A DNA stretch of 6,723 nt from Candidatus Heimdallarchaeota archaeon (GCA_015520535.1 WAPZ01000251.1:1-6723), one strand, 5' to 3'. Positions 1 to 5,871 are shown, counted from the first letter of the stretch. The notes: a model not told the origin generated them from the sequence alone. Numbers and translations: made by a program.

Positions 1-282
1 GGATTACAATCTGGATGTACAATCTAAAAAATAGTGAGTAAAGTTTTTCATGACAAATTTTCTTTTAAGCAAAATTCGGTGAAAGATTGGATTTTAACAA
101 TTATTTGAATTAAGATTGACTGTATAGGCACACATAGATTGTAATTTATAAAAATGAGATTCAAAAATAACCGAAAAATGAATTCGCCACTAAATGGTAG
201 GGTGGTGGAGATAAGGAGAGTGCCCAATGTTAGCTGAATTTCTTAGCACGTGGGTCTCTAAGATATGTGGAGTGGTATGAAA
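1..282. other. Intergenic region downstream of the methyltransferase
   Basis: No convincing gene is visible here. The stretch begins with two near-identical units, GGATTACAATCT and GGATGTACAATCT, and the inverted copy AGATTGTAAT lies at 136-145. A TATA-like element (143-152, plus strand) sits about 26-30 bases before an ATG at 178 that opens a 19-codon frame. A second ATG at 227 opens a 17-codon frame preceded by AAGGAG. Both frames are too short to accept as genes. A-runs at 150-178 read as T-runs on the minus strand and may end methyltransferase transcription. Confidence 0.5.
150..178 (-). terminator. Possible T-rich terminator of the methyltransferase transcript
   Basis: Read on the minus strand, three T5 runs (150-154, 163-167, 174-178) lie about 105-130 bases past the methyltransferase stop. 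Clustered oligo-T tracts are the usual archaeal termination signal. There is no supporting hairpin, and the distance from the stop is rather long, so this is tentative. Confidence 0.35.
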
Positions 283-1338
283 TTATTTCTTGATGACAAA
301 CAAACTTATGGGTGTGGCAAACTCCACTTTTTTAGCGCCTTCTTCTAATGCCCATTGGACTAATTCTTTTTTATGGAAAAAGCCATGAGCACCTTGAACC
401 ACCTTAAAGTGTAGATTATTAAACTTATTAGCTTGTGGATAGAAATTTTGGGTGCCAAAGATAAGACCACCTTTTTTAGTCACTCGTAGCATCTCTTTTA
501 TTGCTGTGTGCGGGTCGGTCCAATGGAGCACTTGAGACGCATACACCATGTCGAATGTTTCATCGTCAAACGGTATTGCGGTTGCGGAACCTTCCGCAAA
601 TTCTGGAAACGTAGCTTCCAGTTTCAACGCAGATTCAATATCTTTTGTAGTGAGGTGTTTTTTCAGATGTAACGGAAATTCTTCCTTGGCAATCCTTAAC
701 AATTCTTGGTTCACGTCCATTCCAATGATTTCAATGGATGATTTGGGGCTTTTTGACGAAAATGCGCCTTTTTTATAGTAATAAGACCAAATTGCGGCGG
801 TACCATAGCCATTCCCACAGCCGACATCAAGAAATTTGCCACGATACTTTAGTGCTCCGGAAAAGGCAAAAGCAGCTCTTCTAATTTGTTCATAAATCTT
901 GTTTGTTAATATATTATCCCAGTTAAAAAGATTAAATCCACCAGTAAAGGGTAGATAAAGTCCACTAAGTCTTTTTGGTAAAAATTTAGCGTGATTAATC
1001 CATAAATCCTTCATGGCATCATCAAAAATTCGTGGTACAACCCAACTGGTATCTAAGGGCTCATTTGTCTGATATTTAGGACTTTCATTCACTATTTCTT
1101 TTAGCGTGCGATCTTCTACCAACACCTCTAGTAGTTCATGCAAAAAATTGATGTCTGTCCACTGAAAATGCGCGGCGATTTCTTCAACGGTTCGAGGAGT
1201 TTTTAAGTAGCTAAAAAATCCTTCTTCTTGAAGAACTCTAATAATGTTCCCTCTAAAAAAGGTATTAATTTCTTTTCGAATTGCAGTGATATTTCCTAAT
1301 TTAATGAGTTCTATCCAAGCATGTATTTTTTTTAGCAC
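283..1338 (-). CDS. SAM-dependent methyltransferase with N-terminal winged-helix-like domain
   Basis: This is a class I (Rossmann-fold) S-adenosylmethionine-dependent methyltransferase; the methylated substrate cannot be told from the sequence. With the start chosen here it has 351 residues. Residues about 35-95 look like the small winged-helix/dimerisation domain found before many O-methyltransferase-type domains. Motif I is FLDVGCGNG at 169-177. The acidic residue ending beta 2 is D208 in IIGMDVN. The motif II/post-II region lies at 250-273 (GSATAIPFDDETFDMVYASQ, then VLHW), and EMLRVTKKGG at 282-291 is the typical type-11 methyltransferase helix and turn. The open frame can also start at GTG 1347. 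However, that codon lies inside GGGTGA, a good Shine-Dalgarno match, which sits five bases before the GTG at 1338, so the later start is preferred. No membrane segment or signal peptide is seen. The gene stands alone with its own promoter. Fold assignment is firm; specificity is unknown. Confidence 0.9.
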   Translation of the reverse strand: MLKKIHAWIELIKLGNITAIRKEINTFFRGNIIRVLQEEGFFSYLKTPRTVEEIAAHFQWTDINFLHELLEVLVEDRTLKEIVNESPKYQTNEPLDTSWVVPRIFDDAMKDLWINHAKFLPKRLSGLYLPFTGGFNLFNWDNILTNKIYEQIRRAAFAFSGALKYRGKFLDVGCGNGYGTAAIWSYYYKKGAFSSKSPKSSIEIIGMDVNQELLRIAKEEFPLHLKKHLTTKDIESALKLEATFPEFAEGSATAIPFDDETFDMVYASQVLHWTDPHTAIKEMLRVTKKGGLIFGTQNFYPQANKFNNLHFKVVQGAHGFFHKKELVQWALEEGAKKVEFATPISLFVIKK

Positions 1339-1343
1339 GTTTG

Positions 1344-1349
1344 TCACCC
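1344..1349 (-). promoter_or_regulatory. Shine-Dalgarno site that decides the methyltransferase start
   Basis: On the minus strand this reads GGGTGA, complementary to the archaeal 16S 3' end, followed by CAAAC and then GTG (1336-1338). The upstream candidate GTG at 1345-1347 is part of the motif itself and has no such site in front of it. Confidence 0.55.
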
Positions 1350-1423
1350 TTTTTGTATCCGATTTAGTGCTTGGCTATGCACCATTGAAATTCAATAAAA
1401 CTCATTCCCCTTCTCACATTTTT

Positions 1424-1439
1424 GATTTAAATTTTTCGC
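1424..1439 (-). promoter_or_regulatory. BRE/TATA promoter of the methyltransferase
   Basis: On the minus strand the sequence reads GCGAAAAATTTAAATCA. The purine-rich GCGAAAAA part resembles a TFB recognition element and TTTAAATC a TATA box. Transcription would start about 25 bases downstream, near 1400, leaving a leader of roughly 60 bases before the GTG at 1338. A 13-base direct repeat lies immediately upstream. Confidence 0.5.
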
Positions 1440-1463
1440 CTAAAATGTCGTCGCCTAAAACGT
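1436..1463. repeat. Direct repeat TCGCCTAAAAYGT next to the methyltransferase promoter
   Basis: Two copies of TCGCCTAAAA(T/C)GT start at 1436 and 1451, a 15-base period with one mismatch. The first copy overlaps the BRE-like part of the promoter. The position suggests a regulator-binding site, but chance duplication is possible. Confidence 0.4.
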
Positions 1464-1909
1464 AGTTCAAATGTTAGTTTAGAAAACGACGTTAAAATAT
1501 TTTCAGATTGTTTTTCCGGCAGTGCGTTTGTATTTTCGGAAACAACATATCTAGTGATGTTATGGTTTTTTAAGCATCTAGCTAGACTAAGTCAAGTTTC
1601 TTTTTTTCGGACACCGGAAATCTTTACATATTCTTTTCTTCCCCTAACGTAACGAACGCAAGCGCATCAAAAAGTGTGATATCGTTAGAAATTCTAATAC
1701 CAATTTTTTAGTCACGAATTTTTACCAGTGTTCGATAACTATCCTTAATTTGCTGTTAAAAAAGCCCATAGGACAACTAATCCAATACGAAAAAAACCTT
1801 GGCAAAAAATTAAGAAATTAAACATATAAAAAAGACAATAAATAAACAGCCAAATCGGCAGAATTCACGAGCGGCTGAAACAATTACTAGGCGCTTCTAC
1901 CCTAACGTT
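1464..1909. other. Gene-free stretch between methyltransferase promoter and coiled-coil gene
   Basis: No reading frame with protein-like composition was found on either strand. The part nearest the methyltransferase is upstream promoter-side DNA. The far part (1790-1833) holds T-runs on the minus strand that probably end transcription of the gene pair to the right. Short TTCCGG/CGGAAA fragments recur around 1511-1542 and 1602-1620 but do not form a good hairpin. Confidence 0.45.
1790..1833 (-). terminator. Clustered T-run terminator after the coiled-coil gene
   Basis: On the minus strand three T-runs (T6 at 1828-1833, T6 at 1804-1809, T7 at 1790-1796) lie 75-120 bases past the coiled-coil stop. 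Several T-tracts in succession are the typical archaeal termination signal, and no gene on this strand lies between. Confidence 0.5.
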
Positions 1910-2266
1910 CTATTCCTTTTTCTTTAGTAATTGAATCAAATCGGCAATCAGTCCACGTAATTCAGTGAAATTATTTTCTACAACTCGCTGAAACTGCTTT
2001 TGCCCCTCTGCTAACGCTTCTAATTGAAGCGACAATTCTTCTTGTTTTCTTTCCAACTCTTCTTGCTTCTGCTTCAACGCGTCTTGCATTTGCATTACTT
2101 TTTTTTGTTCTTCGCCATATTTTTGCAGTTTATACATCTGGAAGGCTAAGAAAACTTCATCCGGGTCTAAGCCCACAATCTCATGGTCTGGCATCTGTTT
2201 TTGTGCTTCGCGCACAAATTCACGCCAGGTCCTTCCCACATCCACTTCTTCTGTTACTTCTGACAT
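1910..2266 (-). CDS. Small coiled-coil protein of unknown function
   Basis: I do not recognise the family. The 118-residue product has an acidic N-terminus, a short amphipathic part (GRTWREFVREAQKQMP, residues 11-26) and a DPDEVF turn. From about residue 46 to 116 there is one long charged helix rich in K, E, Q and L, with heptad-like spacing (QKQEELERKQEELSLQLEAL), which should form a coiled coil. It ends in KKKE. The frame is open further up to a TTG at 2290. The ATG at 2264-2266 is preferred because a GGTGA Shine-Dalgarno motif (2275-2279) lies eight bases before it. It overlaps the end of the upstream nuclease-like gene by 47 bases in another frame, so the two are probably cotranscribed. 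It shares that gene's raised GC content in its first half. It may be a dimerisation or targeting partner of the nuclease-like protein (inference), or the two could be one gene split by a frameshift. Confidence 0.7.
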   Translation of the reverse strand: MSEVTEEVDVGRTWREFVREAQKQMPDHEIVGLDPDEVFLAFQMYKLQKYGEEQKKVMQMQDALKQKQEELERKQEELSLQLEALAEGQKQFQRVVENNFTELRGLIADLIQLLKKKE

Positions 2267-2723
2267 CTCGCCAATCACCACTCCAAACAATAACAGCTTC
2301 TTCCAACCTCATATAAAAAGGTTTTCTTGATGTTGTGTCAACCTGTCTTTGGGGAAAAAATAAGACAATGCTCACTAGCACTAGATATGGAATCTTACCT
2401 CTATATTGTATAAGTGCTCTACGAAAGGCACGCAAAAAAAGTGGCTCTGACCACGTAAAATATTTGACCTCCGCCGCACCATGATGTTCGGATACAATAT
2501 CCGCCCCGCGATGACTCACCTGAGCCGTATATTCCTTCCACACCTCCAACGCCACAAACCGCTGAACTTTCAGCCCAAATGTCACTAGATCGCGAGCTGA
2601 CATGACTTTCAATAACAAATTGAATGCCCGCTCATTTACCAGCACGGTCACATGTAACACACACATCACTACCCAAAAAGCAAACATCCAGTCCTTTTCT
2701 ACCGCACATTCTGTGATCCACAC
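2220..2723 (-). CDS. PD-(D/E)XK nuclease-like protein
   Basis: The 167-residue product has the pattern of a small PD-(D/E)XK nuclease core. E60 lies in a helix (FVALEVWKEYTAQ), D75 in GADIV, and E85-x-K87 in GAAEVKYF, giving the D-x9-ExK spacing. These are followed by a helix with a QYR motif (ALIQYRGKIP, about 103-112) and a hydrophobic strand (YLVLVSIVLFF). Such folds cut or bind DNA or RNA in restriction, defence, repair or transposition; nothing here tells which. Residues 13-29 are very hydrophobic and could be a membrane helix, which would be unusual for this fold. The start is a GTG directly after an in-frame stop; ATG codon 13 is an alternative. The last ~15 residues lie over the coiled-coil gene and look like off-frame sequence, so the functional end may be near residue 150. 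GC content is about 49% by hand count over 2461-2640, against about 30% in neighbouring genes, suggesting transfer. Confidence 0.6.
   Translation of the reverse strand: MWITECAVEKDWMFAFWVVMCVLHVTVLVNERAFNLLLKVMSARDLVTFGLKVQRFVALEVWKEYTAQVSHRGADIVSEHHGAAEVKYFTWSEPLFLRAFRRALIQYRGKIPYLVLVSIVLFFPQRQVDTTSRKPFYMRLEEAVIVWSGDWRDVRSNRRSGCGKDLA
2275..2279 (-). promoter_or_regulatory. Shine-Dalgarno site of the coiled-coil gene
   Basis: Minus-strand GGTGA, eight bases before the ATG at 2264-2266. It favours this ATG over the TTG at 2288-2290 and argues that the coiled-coil protein is translated separately rather than being the tail of the nuclease-like protein. Confidence 0.5.
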
Positions 2724-3222
2724 TTACTGGATTTTGTTTTAGTTTTTTTTGCTTAGTCTTTTTCCTTTTAATTCCACCACACTATCAGCTTTCCAGTTGC
2801 ATTTACCCTTTTACCCTTTTCCTTCCAAGCAAAAAAAAACAAGATTGATTAAATGATCGACCACAAAAACCGAGGATAAATGTCAGAAAACACCTAAAAG
2901 AATAAAAAACGCTCTGCAGTACAGCACATCGGTCTGTTAATCCGACCATCTTAAAAAAACCTGTAGTATGTGTTCAGTTTCCCACACTGGTTGCAGTTAA
3001 TACAAGCTGGTGTCGGTACGGACAAGGATAGATTTTGGAAAAGTCCATTCTTATATAACTTTTGATAGATTTTCATAAAAACATAGATTTTCATCCGTTA
3101 ACTTTTAAAACCGTTTTGAGAAGACCACAATAGATATCATCTTCTAAATAAACGTCTATACAGAAAAAAAGACATGTAACATCAAACAAAGAAGAATTTT
3201 ACAGCATAATGAGTTGCTAAAA
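2724..3222. other. Divergent intergenic region upstream of nuclease-like gene and GTPase
   Basis: No protein gene is supported. Near the nuclease-like gene is a tandem TTTACCC TTTTACCC element (2805-2818). A degenerate tRNA-Asn-like patch lies at 2911-2950: CTGTTAA with a 4-bp TCGG/CCGA flank and GCTCTGCAGTAC upstream, but no acceptor or T-stem. TATA-like sequences on the plus strand at 3051-3058 and 3101-3110 may drive the GTPase operon. Confidence 0.45.
3051..3058 (+). promoter_or_regulatory. Candidate TATA box for the GTPase operon
   Basis: TTATATAA is followed by TTTTGATAG; transcription would begin near 3080 and leave a leader of about 140 bases. A second candidate, ACTTTTAAAA at 3101-3110, would give a shorter leader. 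Neither has a clear BRE, so the choice is open. Confidence 0.3.
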
Positions 3223-3287
3223 ATGGCGAAGACAAGGGAAAACTTCCTAAATGTCATTAAACGAAAAAAAGAATTACAAAAGTTGTC
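3223..3287 (+). other. Missing N-terminus of the GTPase: two ATG frames joining at an A7 tract
   Basis: In the GTPase frame the codons just before 3288 read KRITKVV, the expected first beta strand, but a stop at 3258-3260 closes the frame and no ATG lies between. The run AAAAAAA (3264-3270) is shared by two ATG-started frames. From ATG 3223 (MAKTRENFLNVIKRKK), one extra A or a -1 slip on A_AAA_AAA enters the GTPase frame. From ATG 3251 (MSLNEK), one fewer A or a +1 shift does. Unshifted, the two frames end after 28 codons (stop 3307-3309) and 20 codons (stop 3311-3313). A homopolymer sequencing error is the simplest reading. Confidence 0.6.
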
Positions 3288-3836
3288 TTGGCTGGCTCTG
3301 GCGCAGTAGGTAAAACCAGTCTCCTAATGGTCTTAAAAAATGGCAAAAGTTTGCAAGAATTAGGGAATAATACCCTAGAATATCATCGTACACCTTTTCT
3401 TGAAATCGACGCATTTAAAGTACTAAACGAGGGAGGAAATTTAGAGCATTCATATCTTATTTATGATATTTCAGGCCAATTAAATTTGCCAGTTCATGCA
3501 TTAAAGGAGTTAAAACAATTAACTCTAGGTGGTGTTGATATAATATTTCTTATCTTTGCAAATAATAATCTCCAATCGTTATTAGATCTAAAAGAATGGC
3601 TAAAAATAATAGAATCATCTTCGGACATCAACGAAAAAGATTTATCTAAGCCTCCCTATTACGTCTTGATAAAAAATAAGATTGATTTAGAAAGTAATAT
3701 CGATGAGGCCCTCGTGAAGATGGTACTTGAAAATGAGCCGCGAATTATTAAGTATTTTGAAGTCAGTTGTAAGACGGGAGAGGGTATTCCGGAACTTATG
3801 ACGTGGCTAAAAGAAAATAAGGTGTTTTGGAAATGA
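3288..3836 (+). CDS. Ras-superfamily small GTPase (Asgard-type)
   Basis: A small GTP-binding switch protein. All five G motifs are present, numbering from the TTG at 3288: G1/P-loop GSGAVGKT at 3-10; the switch I threonine T35 in EYHRT; G3 DISGQ at 60-64, with the catalytic-type glutamine Q64; G4 NKID at 130-133; G5 SCKTG at 160-164. Length and motif spacing fit a single Ras/Rab/Rag-like G domain without extra domains. There is no C-terminal cysteine prenylation motif (ends VFWK), so membrane attachment by lipid is not indicated. TTG at 3288 is only the formal start: it cuts off the first beta strand (ITKVVLAG), so the real protein begins upstream, most likely beyond the A7 tract at 3264-3270. 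The stop overlaps the ATG of the next gene (ATGA), so the two are translationally coupled and the neighbour is probably a regulator or effector (inference). GTPase assignment is very firm; its cellular process is unknown. Confidence 0.93.
   Translation: MAGSGAVGKTSLLMVLKNGKSLQELGNNTLEYHRTPFLEIDAFKVLNEGGNLEHSYLIYDISGQLNLPVHALKELKQLTLGGVDIIFLIFANNNLQSLLDLKEWLKIIESSSDINEKDLSKPPYYVLIKNKIDLESNIDEALVKMVLENEPRIIKYFEVSCKTGEGIPELMTWLKENKVFWK
3821..3824 (+). promoter_or_regulatory. Shine-Dalgarno site inside the GTPase gene for the downstream partner
   Basis: GGTG lies eight bases before the ATG at 3833. It supports that ATG, which overlaps the GTPase stop as ATGA, over the TTG two codons upstream at 3827. 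Confidence 0.45.
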
Positions 3837-4780
3837 GTTTTCAGCTCTTTACCACAAAATTCCCATGTAAATTATGTAACACCGAAATATCTTTTAACAT
3901 TAATGATCCTCAAACGTTTCTATCAAAAACCCAACATGAAAGCTTTTTTGGGATGCAGCTAACTACATATCGCGTCGCACATACCAGTTCCTCCAATATG
4001 GAGCGTCATATCAATGTAGTTCTTGTGGATCACGCCGGCTACTTTCGGGGATATGTCGATGCATATTCTGAAGAAATAAAGAAAAAAGAAGAATTTCCAC
4101 GGCAACGCCTAAAACCTACCTTCAAAATCCTTCAAGAGCGTTTTCCCAACCCAAACGAACATAATTTCTTTAATCTCCTTTTAGTATTGGATGCAAAAGA
4201 ATATTGGGCTCTTGAAATTATAGCACCACAAAATTTGCGTGTGTATCCCCTTTTGGAATTTATAACAAGAAAATACGCCGAGATGGAACAAATTTATACC
4301 GTCTTACCCGCTAAAGTTAACGCATCCTACGCCGATATGGAATTGAACTTATGGCTTAAAGATTCCAAGATAATTGTAGCATCTTTTAAAAAGAATAAAA
4401 CTCTTGAAGGAATTGACGATTTATTTGGTAAAATTGTAGAAACTATGAATACAGAAAGAAGAATTCCGCAAAAAAAATTGCTCGTCATTATGGCAAAATG
4501 TCTCAACTACCTCTCACACGTCACCAAAAAAGATGTGGAATTTTGCCTCAGAATTTTATATGATGACCGCCTTCATACACGTGTCTATACCAAATACGAA
4601 CAATATATCCCACAAATAGTTAAAAGAGTCTCTTCCGAATTTCCAATAGCCAGTGAATTCTTAGAGGATGTCCTTTTAGGAAGAATAAGTTTCATCGAAC
4701 TTCTCGAACAAAATTACGCCAAAAATTTCAGAGAAATAGCAGAAATAATAGGCTTTATTAATAGAAGAAAACTCCTCTGA
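3833..4780 (+). CDS. Unknown protein coupled to the small GTPase
   Basis: I do not recognise this family. The 315-residue product begins with a strand-rich part (about 1-80) carrying a single CKLC pair (C12, C15) and a VVLVDHAGYFRGYVDAY segment (62-78). A lone CxxC could be half of a metal site, with H50 or H59 as possible further ligands, but no complete zinc motif is seen. The middle part (about 112-205) alternates strands and helices (NLLLVLDAKEYWALEIIAP, then KIIVASF), a pattern loosely like longin/roadblock-type GTPase-regulating domains; this is only an impression. The C-terminal third is mainly helical and ends RRKLL. No membrane segment or signal peptide is seen. The start is set at ATG 3833, overlapping the GTPase stop, with GGTG upstream. 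Tight coupling suggests a GTPase activator, exchange factor, scaffold or effector, in the manner of bacterial MglA/MglB pairs (inference). Codon use is AT-rich like the GTPase, so the operon looks native. Confidence 0.85.
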   Translation: MSFQLFTTKFPCKLCNTEISFNINDPQTFLSKTQHESFFGMQLTTYRVAHTSSSNMERHINVVLVDHAGYFRGYVDAYSEEIKKKEEFPRQRLKPTFKILQERFPNPNEHNFFNLLLVLDAKEYWALEIIAPQNLRVYPLLEFITRKYAEMEQIYTVLPAKVNASYADMELNLWLKDSKIIVASFKKNKTLEGIDDLFGKIVETMNTERRIPQKKLLVIMAKCLNYLSHVTKKDVEFCLRILYDDRLHTRVYTKYEQYIPQIVKRVSSEFPIASEFLEDVLLGRISFIELLEQNYAKNFREIAEIIGFINRRKLL

Positions 4781-4887
4781 ATTTGTGTCTTGACAACTGT
4801 TAATTTGGGAAGGATTTCAATCCAACTAATGCTTCTTACCCGAACCTTAATTAACGAACAACACACCTTCATTCCAAAAGCGAGCCC

Positions 4888-4896
4888 TTTATAAAT
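4888..4896 (+). promoter_or_regulatory. TATA box of the small charged-protein gene
   Basis: TTTATAAAT on the plus strand, about 90 bases before the ATG at 4986. Initiation about 25 bases downstream would give a leader of roughly 65-70 bases. It suggests that this gene is transcribed apart from the GTPase operon. Confidence 0.4.
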
Positions 4897-4985
4897 TAGC
4901 TTTGCATAGATAGGTTTTAAGAAGGAAAGGCATTAAGAAGAAAATAGAAAACCGCCTAAAATCGTGAGATATCTAGGGATTCAAA

Positions 4986-5276
4986 ATGGATACGACTGTT
5001 ACACTCGATAGAACGTTGGCAGAAGAACTAATTTTTTTTAAGCTTCATAGAATCCGTGAATTAGTAGAGCAAATCCTCACAAAATGGAATGAATCCTCAG
5101 CCCAGTCTTTTTTAGAAAAGGCTAAAGATGGGGTATTAGAAGAAGCAGAAAATGATGCAATTGAACTAAAGCAGTCATTATTAGAAGAAAAAAACTTCTG
5201 TCTTTTTTACAAGAAATTAAAAAACAAAATACAGCCAGACGATGATAATTTTGCCATATATGAGCGGCGACAATAA
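4986..5276 (+). CDS. Small charged helical protein, possibly antitoxin-like
   Basis: I do not recognise the family with certainty. The 96-residue product has a short strand-like start (TTVTLDRTLAEEL), then helices rich in E, K and L (HRIRELVEQILTKW at about 21-34; SFLEKAKDGVLEEAENDAIE at about 41-60; KQSLLEEKNF), and a disordered acidic tail with QPDDDN. Small acidic helical proteins of this kind are often antitoxins or adaptor subunits. No toxin-like gene lies directly beside it, since the next gene is a convergent membrane protein, so that idea is weak. AGGGA about seven bases before the ATG at 4986 may be the ribosome-binding site. It starts 205 bases after the GTPase partner with its own TATA box, so it is probably not in that operon. 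Composition matches the AT-rich background. It is a probable real gene because of its amphipathic residue pattern and low rare-residue content. Confidence 0.7.
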   Translation: MDTTVTLDRTLAEELIFFKLHRIRELVEQILTKWNESSAQSFLEKAKDGVLEEAENDAIELKQSLLEEKNFCLFYKKLKNKIQPDDDNFAIYERRQ

Positions 5277-5325
5277 CAAGGTGTGAAGCACAGTTCGGCT
5301 TAAAGAAATTGAAATGATTAAAGGT

Positions 5326-5358
5326 AAAAAAGTAAGATGAAAGAAGACACCAAAAAAA
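5326..5358 (-). terminator. T-run terminator after the membrane protein gene
   Basis: On the minus strand a T7 run (5352-5358) and a T6 run near 5326-5332 lie 17-50 bases past the membrane protein stop. The 98 bases between the two convergent stops thus carry a plausible archaeal terminator for the minus strand; no equally good T-run is seen for the plus strand. Confidence 0.45.
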
Positions 5359-5374
5359 CTCCCTAAAGCAGTTT

Positions 5375-5866
5375 TTATGCTCGTGTTAATTCAACGATTT
5401 CTTTGATTTGTTTTCTTAAATTATAAAGACGCATTGCCATGAAAATGACAGCAATGACGGAAAAAAAGGCAAAAAAATCGAAAAATAATGCATTAGAAGC
5501 AATCATATAATTGGCAGCAAGCAATATTATAAAGCCAAGAGCATAAGGAAGTGAAGGGAAAGGATTATTAAAATAATGGGCAACAACTGGTCCAAATTGC
5601 TCACGCAGCTCATTTTCAGCTTCAAAATCTTTTTGAAGTAACTTGAAGATAAGATAGATTCCAGCCGGTATAGAAATTCCATGTAATATATAACGGGCGA
5701 TGGTGACTCCAATAGGAATCTTATAATGAAATGCCACGGAGCCCAAGCCTAAAACAATTGTAAGCACCAGCAAAATTCCCAGTTTGATTCGCAACGTGTT
5801 TAAACGCCGGTAATAAAGGGGATTAATTGAAGGATTTGAATTATCTGTATCAATATCAGTCTTCAT
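5375..5866 (-). CDS. Four-helix integral membrane protein of unknown function
   Basis: With the start chosen here the protein has 163 residues and four probable transmembrane helices. TM1 is about 27-47 (IKLGILLVLTIVLGLGSVAF), TM2 about 53-77 (GVTIARYILHGISIPAGIYL), TM3 about 105-123 (LPYALGFIILLAANYMIA) and TM4 about 127-145 (FFDFFAFFSVIAVIFMAM). They are arranged as two hairpins joined by a charged loop (KDFEAENELREQFGP). The N-terminus is polar and the tail is basic/helical (RKQIKEIVELTRA). No catalytic or transport motif is visible. The frame is open to an ATG at 5917, but GGTGA (5872-5876) lies five bases before the ATG at 5864-5866 and nothing similar precedes 5917, so the shorter form is preferred. 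It is convergent with the small charged-protein gene and stands alone on its strand. Membrane location is sure; role is unknown. Confidence 0.85.
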   Translation of the reverse strand: MKTDIDTDNSNPSINPLYYRRLNTLRIKLGILLVLTIVLGLGSVAFHYKIPIGVTIARYILHGISIPAGIYLIFKLLQKDFEAENELREQFGPVVAHYFNNPFPSLPYALGFIILLAANYMIASNALFFDFFAFFSVIAVIFMAMRLYNLRKQIKEIVELTRA

Positions 5867-5871
5867 TAATT

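Noticed and set aside
3..145. Inverted repeat ATTACAATCT / AGATTGTAAT as mobile element ends
   Set aside because: The arms are only ten bases long, enclose about 120 bases without a gene, and show no target duplication.
548..778. Plus-strand open frame of 76 codons
   Set aside because: It lies wholly inside the methyltransferase on the opposite strand and is Ser/Asn-rich without any domain pattern; a shadow frame.
1244..1465. Plus-strand open frame of 73 codons across the methyltransferase start
   Set aside because: It overlaps the methyltransferase N-terminus and its promoter; the hydrophobic composition is what antisense of an AT-rich coding region gives.
2911..2985. Functional tRNA-Asn gene
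   Set aside because: The anticodon loop looks right, but there is no 7-bp acceptor stem, the D arm has only three pairs and the T stem does not pair.
5527..5712. Minus-strand open frame of 61 codons inside the membrane protein
   Set aside because: Same strand, other frame, fully nested in the well-supported four-helix membrane protein.
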